Assembly (NCBI RefSeq): GCF_024168825.1
Contig: NZ_JALJWH010000001.1
Location: 992,001 to 1,056,000, forward strand
Direction of reading: 5' to 3'
DNA length: 64,000 bases
Origin: Paenarthrobacter sp. A20
GTDB taxonomy: Bacteria > Actinomycetota > Actinomycetes > Actinomycetales > Micrococcaceae
Below the pieces are notes generated by a model. It saw only the letters and a list, made by a program, of their open reading frames with translations. It was not told the DNA's origin and ran no database searches. Position 1 is the stretch's first letter; each line of letters begins with the position of its first letter. Of this stretch, positions 60,792-64,000 are shown piece after piece. The translations under genes and the position numbers were made by a program.

Positions 60792-62264
60792 TCAGGCAGC
60801 TTCGTCGAAGTCGTCGATCCCCGCAGCTTCCGCATTCCGGCGCCGTTGCACCCGGGACGGAACAACGAGCGCAGCGAGGAGCGCCAGCACGCCAATCCCG
60901 GCGGATACCCAGAAGCCGATGGTGAACGCATCGTCCGAAGGCGCGCCCTGCGGGGTGATGTTTGAGGAGATGAGCGCGGCAATGACGGCCGTACCAATGC
61001 TGCTGCCGACGGTGCGCAGCACGGTGTTGGCACTGATGGCCTCGCCGGTCTGGGTCGCAGGAACACTTTCGACAATCGCGTTTGATGTCGCGGCCAGTGC
61101 CATGCCGATGCCGATGCCGGTGAGGATGCCCGAGACCACGATCTGCCACTCTTCACCGTGTCCCAATGCCGGAATGATGAACGCGACGGTGACGGCCACA
61201 GCGCCGAGGATCATCGGAATCTTGGGCCCCACCTTGCGGATGAGGGCGCCAGCAATGACGCCGGAGATCACCATAGCGACGACGGTCGGCAGCAGGTAGA
61301 TGCCAGCTTCGCTGACGGTCTTGCCGAACCCGTAGCCAAGGACCGTTGGCAGTTGAAGGATCGTGGGAACCAGGACGAAGGTTCCAAACATTGCGAAGCC
61401 GAAGGCCAACGCCACGATGTGCGCGGTCCACACGCCACGGTTGCGGAACAGTCGCACGTCAATCAGCGGTTCTGCCACGCGCAATTCCACGAACACGAAC
61501 ACGATCAGCGCGATGCCGCCACCGAGGAGCAGGCTGATGGTCTTGCCGTCGCCCCAGCCCCAGGTCTGGCCCTCGCTGATGGCCAGAAGCACGGCTACAA
61601 GGCCGACGGAAAGAATGCCGGTGCCCAGGAGATCGAGCTTGCCTGGGGTTTTGACGGGAGATTCGGGCATTCCGAAGATAGCTCCGAGGAGGGCGATCAG
61701 TACGAGCCCGGCCGGTAACCAGAACAGCCAGTGCCAGGACAGTGCCTCAACAATCGGACCAGCAGCGACAATTCCAACACCGGCGCCGATGCCGAAGATC
61801 GCGGACAGCAGGCCGATGGTGACGCTGACGCGTTCCTTCGGAAGCTCGTCGCGGACGATGCCGATGGATAGTGGCATCACCGCACCCGCGGCGCCTTGAA
61901 GCACGCGGCCAATGATCAGGACCGTCAGGTTGGGTGCAATAGCGGCGAGAACCGCGCCGACCAGAAGCAGGGAGAGCACCACGATCAGGACCTTGCGCTT
62001 GCCCACCATGTCGCCGAGGCGCCCAAGGATCGGAGTCAGCACGGAAGCGGAGAGCAGGTAAGCCGTCAGCACCCAGCTTGCGTCGCTTGTTGCTACGCCA
62101 AGGTCCTTCCCGATGGTGCCCAGGGCGGGTGCGACCAAGGACTGCAGGACCGCGAATGAAAGGCCGCCGAGGGAGAGATAGGCGATGATCGCCTTGCCGC
62201 GTTTGCGGTGAGCCTCCGTACCCGGTGCCGGTGCGCTTGTCGGGCGCTCAATGGTGCTGGACAT
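60792..62264 (-). CDS. DHA2 family MFS drug exporter (EmrB/QacA type)
   Basis: 490 residues with about 14 hydrophobic segments. LGVATSDASWVLTAYLLSAS is the DHA2 first motif, GRLGDMVGKRKVLIV motif A, and GAVMPLSIGIVRDELPKERV another family stretch. It exports drugs, dyes or metabolites by proton antiport. The ATG at 62264 has GAGGAGA five bases upstream; the frame upstream of it is rejected. It is divergent from the TetR gene, with several GTAA...TTAC palindromes between. Confidence 0.88.
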   Translation of the reverse strand: MSSTIERPTSAPAPGTEAHRKRGKAIIAYLSLGGLSFAVLQSLVAPALGTIGKDLGVATSDASWVLTAYLLSASVLTPILGRLGDMVGKRKVLIVVLSLLLVGAVLAAIAPNLTVLIIGRVLQGAAGAVMPLSIGIVRDELPKERVSVTIGLLSAIFGIGAGVGIVAAGPIVEALSWHWLFWLPAGLVLIALLGAIFGMPESPVKTPGKLDLLGTGILSVGLVAVLLAISEGQTWGWGDGKTISLLLGGGIALIVFVFVELRVAEPLIDVRLFRNRGVWTAHIVALAFGFAMFGTFVLVPTILQLPTVLGYGFGKTVSEAGIYLLPTVVAMVISGVIAGALIRKVGPKIPMILGAVAVTVAFIIPALGHGEEWQIVVSGILTGIGIGMALAATSNAIVESVPATQTGEAISANTVLRTVGSSIGTAVIAALISSNITPQGAPSDDAFTIGFWVSAGIGVLALLAALVVPSRVQRRRNAEAAGIDDFDEAA

Positions 62265-62279
62265 GGTTCTCCTCGGCAT

Positions 62280-62340
62280 GTAAACGATTGATTACTTAGA
62301 GCGTAAATCAATTTAGTTACCTATGTCAACAATCGTTTAC
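62280..62340. promoter_or_regulatory. TetR-type operators in the exporter/tetR intergenic region
   Basis: GTAAACGATTG at 62280-62290 and CAATCGTTTAC at 62330-62340 are exact complements. Between them are TGATTAC...GTAAATCA and GTAA...TTAC (62303-62320). They cover the AT-rich promoter region and are probable sites for the adjacent TetR repressor. Confidence 0.6.
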
Positions 62341-62369
62341 TTGCGGGTTTGCCGGGCTAGAGTGGGGGA

Positions 62370-63026
62370 GTGGGCAACGAAGTACAGGAACCAAAACATC
62401 TCGACGGCGGGGCAGCTTTGGCGGACGACGAATTGATTCGTTCGGGTCGGGACGCGGACGTCACCCGGCGGGCGCTGGTTCGCGCCGCCCGCAGGCGCTT
62501 CGCAACCGAGGGCTATCGCGCCACCACTGTTCGCCACATCGCAGCGGATGCGGGCGTCAACGTAGCCCTCATCAACCGGTATTTCGGCTCCAAAGAGGGC
62601 CTCTTCGAAGCGTGCATGAACCGCACTGTGGATGAGCTGGATCCCCAAACCCGGGCTCGCGCGGCCAGCGTTGACGAGGTGATCGCCCGGCTCCTGGCGC
62701 ACGTCGTCGAGGCTCCCAACGCCGACGACCCCCTGCAACTCCTGCTCCTGCTCCGTTCATCCGGCGACGAGAACGCCGATGCGATCCGCCGCAGGACCTT
62801 GGAGCGCTTCACCGAACAACTCGCCGCAGCCGCAGGTTGGAGTGCGGATGACTCCGCTTCGCAGCCGCTTCTCCTTCGAGCCCAAATGGCTATCGCGCTG
62901 ATGCTGGGATTGGTGATGCTGCGGACGGCCACGGAAGTGCAGCCCCTCGTCTCAGCTTCCGCCGATCAACTGACGGAGCCCCTCGAGCAAGTCCTCCGAG
63001 TCCTGCTCGACTCCCGAGGTGCGTAA
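62370..63026 (+). CDS. TetR family transcriptional regulator
   Basis: 218 residues. The helix-turn-helix is TRRALVRAARRRFATEGYRA, TTVRHIAADAGVNVALINRY and FGSKEGLF (about residues 32-75); the rest is an all-helical ligand domain. It is divergent from the DHA2 exporter and likely represses it until an exporter substrate binds. The GTG at 62370 is 30 bases from the last palindrome. Confidence 0.88.
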   Translation: MGNEVQEPKHLDGGAALADDELIRSGRDADVTRRALVRAARRRFATEGYRATTVRHIAADAGVNVALINRYFGSKEGLFEACMNRTVDELDPQTRARAASVDEVIARLLAHVVEAPNADDPLQLLLLLRSSGDENADAIRRRTLERFTEQLAAAAGWSADDSASQPLLLRAQMAIALMLGLVMLRTATEVQPLVSASADQLTEPLEQVLRVLLDSRGA

Positions 63027-63030
63027 GTAA

Positions 63031-63059
63031 AGAGAGCATCCGCCCTTCCGACGCTCTCT
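63031..63059 (+). terminator. Short hairpin after tetR
   Basis: AGAGAGC at 63031-63037 pairs with GCTCTCT at 63053-63059, starting a few bases after the tetR stop. Weak terminator candidate. Confidence 0.35.
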
Positions 63060-63134
63060 CACCTTTCGTCGCCTTTCCGGAAACGCTCGATCACTTCCGG
63101 CGTGTGAACGCGGGCGGAAGCATGAGGGCCAAAC

Positions 63135-63287
63135 CTATTGGCGGAATGCGCCCGGATCTTGATCGTCGTTTCGGCTGGCAAGAGTTCGCATAACCAGGCC
63201 AACTATCAGGATCACTGCGATCGCGACGACCACGGCCACAAGCAGGCCGAGAATTACCAGGACGTGCCAACCTTCAAGCCTCATCAT
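63135..63287 (-). CDS. Small membrane protein (50 residues)
   Basis: ATG ATG at 63287/63284, with GGGGGA just upstream. The protein MMRLEGWHVLVILGLLVAVV, VAIAVILIVGLVMRTLASRN, DDQDPGAFRQ has one long hydrophobic helix and a charged tail. Similar one-helix proteins occur in related bacteria, but no role is known. It fills the gap between tetR and the 2H phosphoesterase. Confidence 0.6.
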   Translation of the reverse strand: MMRLEGWHVLVILGLLVAVVVAIAVILIVGLVMRTLASRNDDQDPGAFRQ

Positions 63288-63405
63288 TTCCCCCAGATTC
63301 AGATTGCGCTTGCCCCGACCCTATAGGGAAGTGAGAGAGGGCTTGGGATATTGCCGCGGGAGGTGGGAGAGGATCCGGGAATTGGGGCCGGGAGGTGAGA
63401 GGGCG

Positions 63406-63933
63406 ATGAAGCCGGGGTGGCAAACTATGCCTATGCGGAACCTCATCTGGGTGGCGTTCACGGAGCCCGTGCAGCCGGGGCTGGTTTTTCCGCGCAGCGA
63501 CTGGCCGCTTCACATCACGCTGCTAAGGTTCGACGCCGGCACTGAGGTGAGTGCCGACGTCGCCGATGTTCTGACGGACTTGGCCGAAGCGCCAGTCAAG
63601 GGAGCCCTCGGAACCAGGCTAACCGTGGGTGAAGAGGCGGGCTTTGGGCACATGGGGTCCATCCCGGTGAGCTTGATCCACCACAACCCGTTGCTGCAGG
63701 GACTGCACGAAGAGATGGTGGATGCCGTGACCAGCATCGGCGGGAGGATCGCTACGCCGAACTACATCCTTGACCACTATCGGCCGCACATCTCGCACCA
63801 TGACGGCAGGCGCCCCAAGTCAGGAGACGTCGTCGTGCTTGACCACATAGCCCTGGTGGACATGGCGCCGGAGGGCGACCACACCATCCGGCGCATCCTC
63901 AAGCTCTGGACCCGGGACGCCCAGAGCCACTGA
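63406..63933 (+). CDS. 2'-5' RNA ligase family (2H phosphoesterase) protein
   Basis: 175 residues. The two H-x-S/T motifs of the 2H superfamily are HITLL (about residue 39) and HISHH (about 135). LIWVAFTEPVQPGLVFPRSD is the usual first strand. Members act on 2'-5' linkages or cyclic phosphates of RNA; the substrate here is not known. The ATG at 63406 has GGGAGGTGA upstream; 63427 is another possible start. Confidence 0.85.
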   Translation: MKPGWQTMPMRNLIWVAFTEPVQPGLVFPRSDWPLHITLLRFDAGTEVSADVADVLTDLAEAPVKGALGTRLTVGEEAGFGHMGSIPVSLIHHNPLLQGLHEEMVDAVTSIGGRIATPNYILDHYRPHISHHDGRRPKSGDVVVLDHIALVDMAPEGDHTIRRILKLWTRDAQSH

Positions 63934-63938
63934 GGAAC

Positions 63939-64000
63939 CTACGCGATGACTCCGTCCACCAGCGCCTTGGCCTCTTCCTGCACCTGCTTCAAGTGGTCCG
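63939..64000 (-). CDS. C-terminal end of an unidentified protein
   Basis: Only the last 19 residues (DHLKQVQEEAKALVDGVIA) are in the window; the TAG is at 63939-63941. The helix-rich end is not enough to name the family. It converges on the 2H phosphoesterase gene. Confidence 0.55.
   Translation of the reverse strand, partial: DHLKQVQEEAKALVDGVIA

Overview
The window looks like the chromosome of a high-GC actinobacterium of the Micrococcaceae, most likely Arthrobacter or Paenarthrobacter. The evidence is high GC in third codon positions, many GTG and TTG starts, clear AGGAGG-type ribosome sites, and the gene types present (alditol oxidase, DUF2630, mycothiol-era oxidoreductases, PucR and FCD regulators). 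No rRNA, tRNA, integrase, transposase or CRISPR array was seen. Both ends cut through genes.

Region by region: 0-17.8 kb is ordinary chromosome (partial alditol oxidase with a divergent LacI regulator, BASS and SulP transporters, a RelA/SpoT-type alarmone synthetase, sugar kinase, GST-like quinone reductase, HAD phosphatase, GH2 glycosidase, hydroxyacid dehydrogenase, a first glycerate kinase). 17.8-23.5 kb is an operon of NCS1 permease, hydantoinase/oxoprolinase, DUF917 protein and PucR regulator. 23.6-28.1 kb holds a VanZ/RDD membrane protein, an MFS exporter with a divergent ArsR-like regulator, and a DHFR-like reductase.

28.7-41.3 kb is a coherent accessory catabolic block: SDR, FAD amino-acid oxidase, DapA-type lyase/deaminase, aldehyde dehydrogenase and an FCD-type GntR regulator, next to a choline-sulfatase-like sulfatase, an Asp/Glu racemase-family protein, a complete TctABC transporter and a formylglycine-generating enzyme that would activate the sulfatase. 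Copies of the palindrome TTGTCTGACAA (one degenerate) lie before four of its transcription units, so it may work as one regulon for a sulfated amino-acid-like compound. 41.5-48.0 kb is a tartrate pathway (LysR, tartrate dehydrogenase, DctA, second glycerate kinase, pyruvate kinase); the pyruvate kinase reading frame is broken.

48.5-53.6 kb is a small accessory island. It starts where an SRAP/YedK gene is cut after about 78 codons and carries a 413-residue protein of unknown function, a PIN-like nuclease, a TIR-domain (CAP12-type) effector with a tiny upstream ORF, and four copies of a GTCCCAC...GTGGGAC palindromic repeat, with a fifth copy at 28.46 kb. This is the best candidate for an undescribed defence-like system. 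53.7-64 kb returns to ordinary chromosome: DJ-1/PfpI protein, DUF2975-HTH pair, GH25 muramidase with SLH-like repeats, hydrolases, UraA-type permease with RutE-like reductase, a DHA2 exporter with divergent TetR regulator, and a 2H phosphoesterase.
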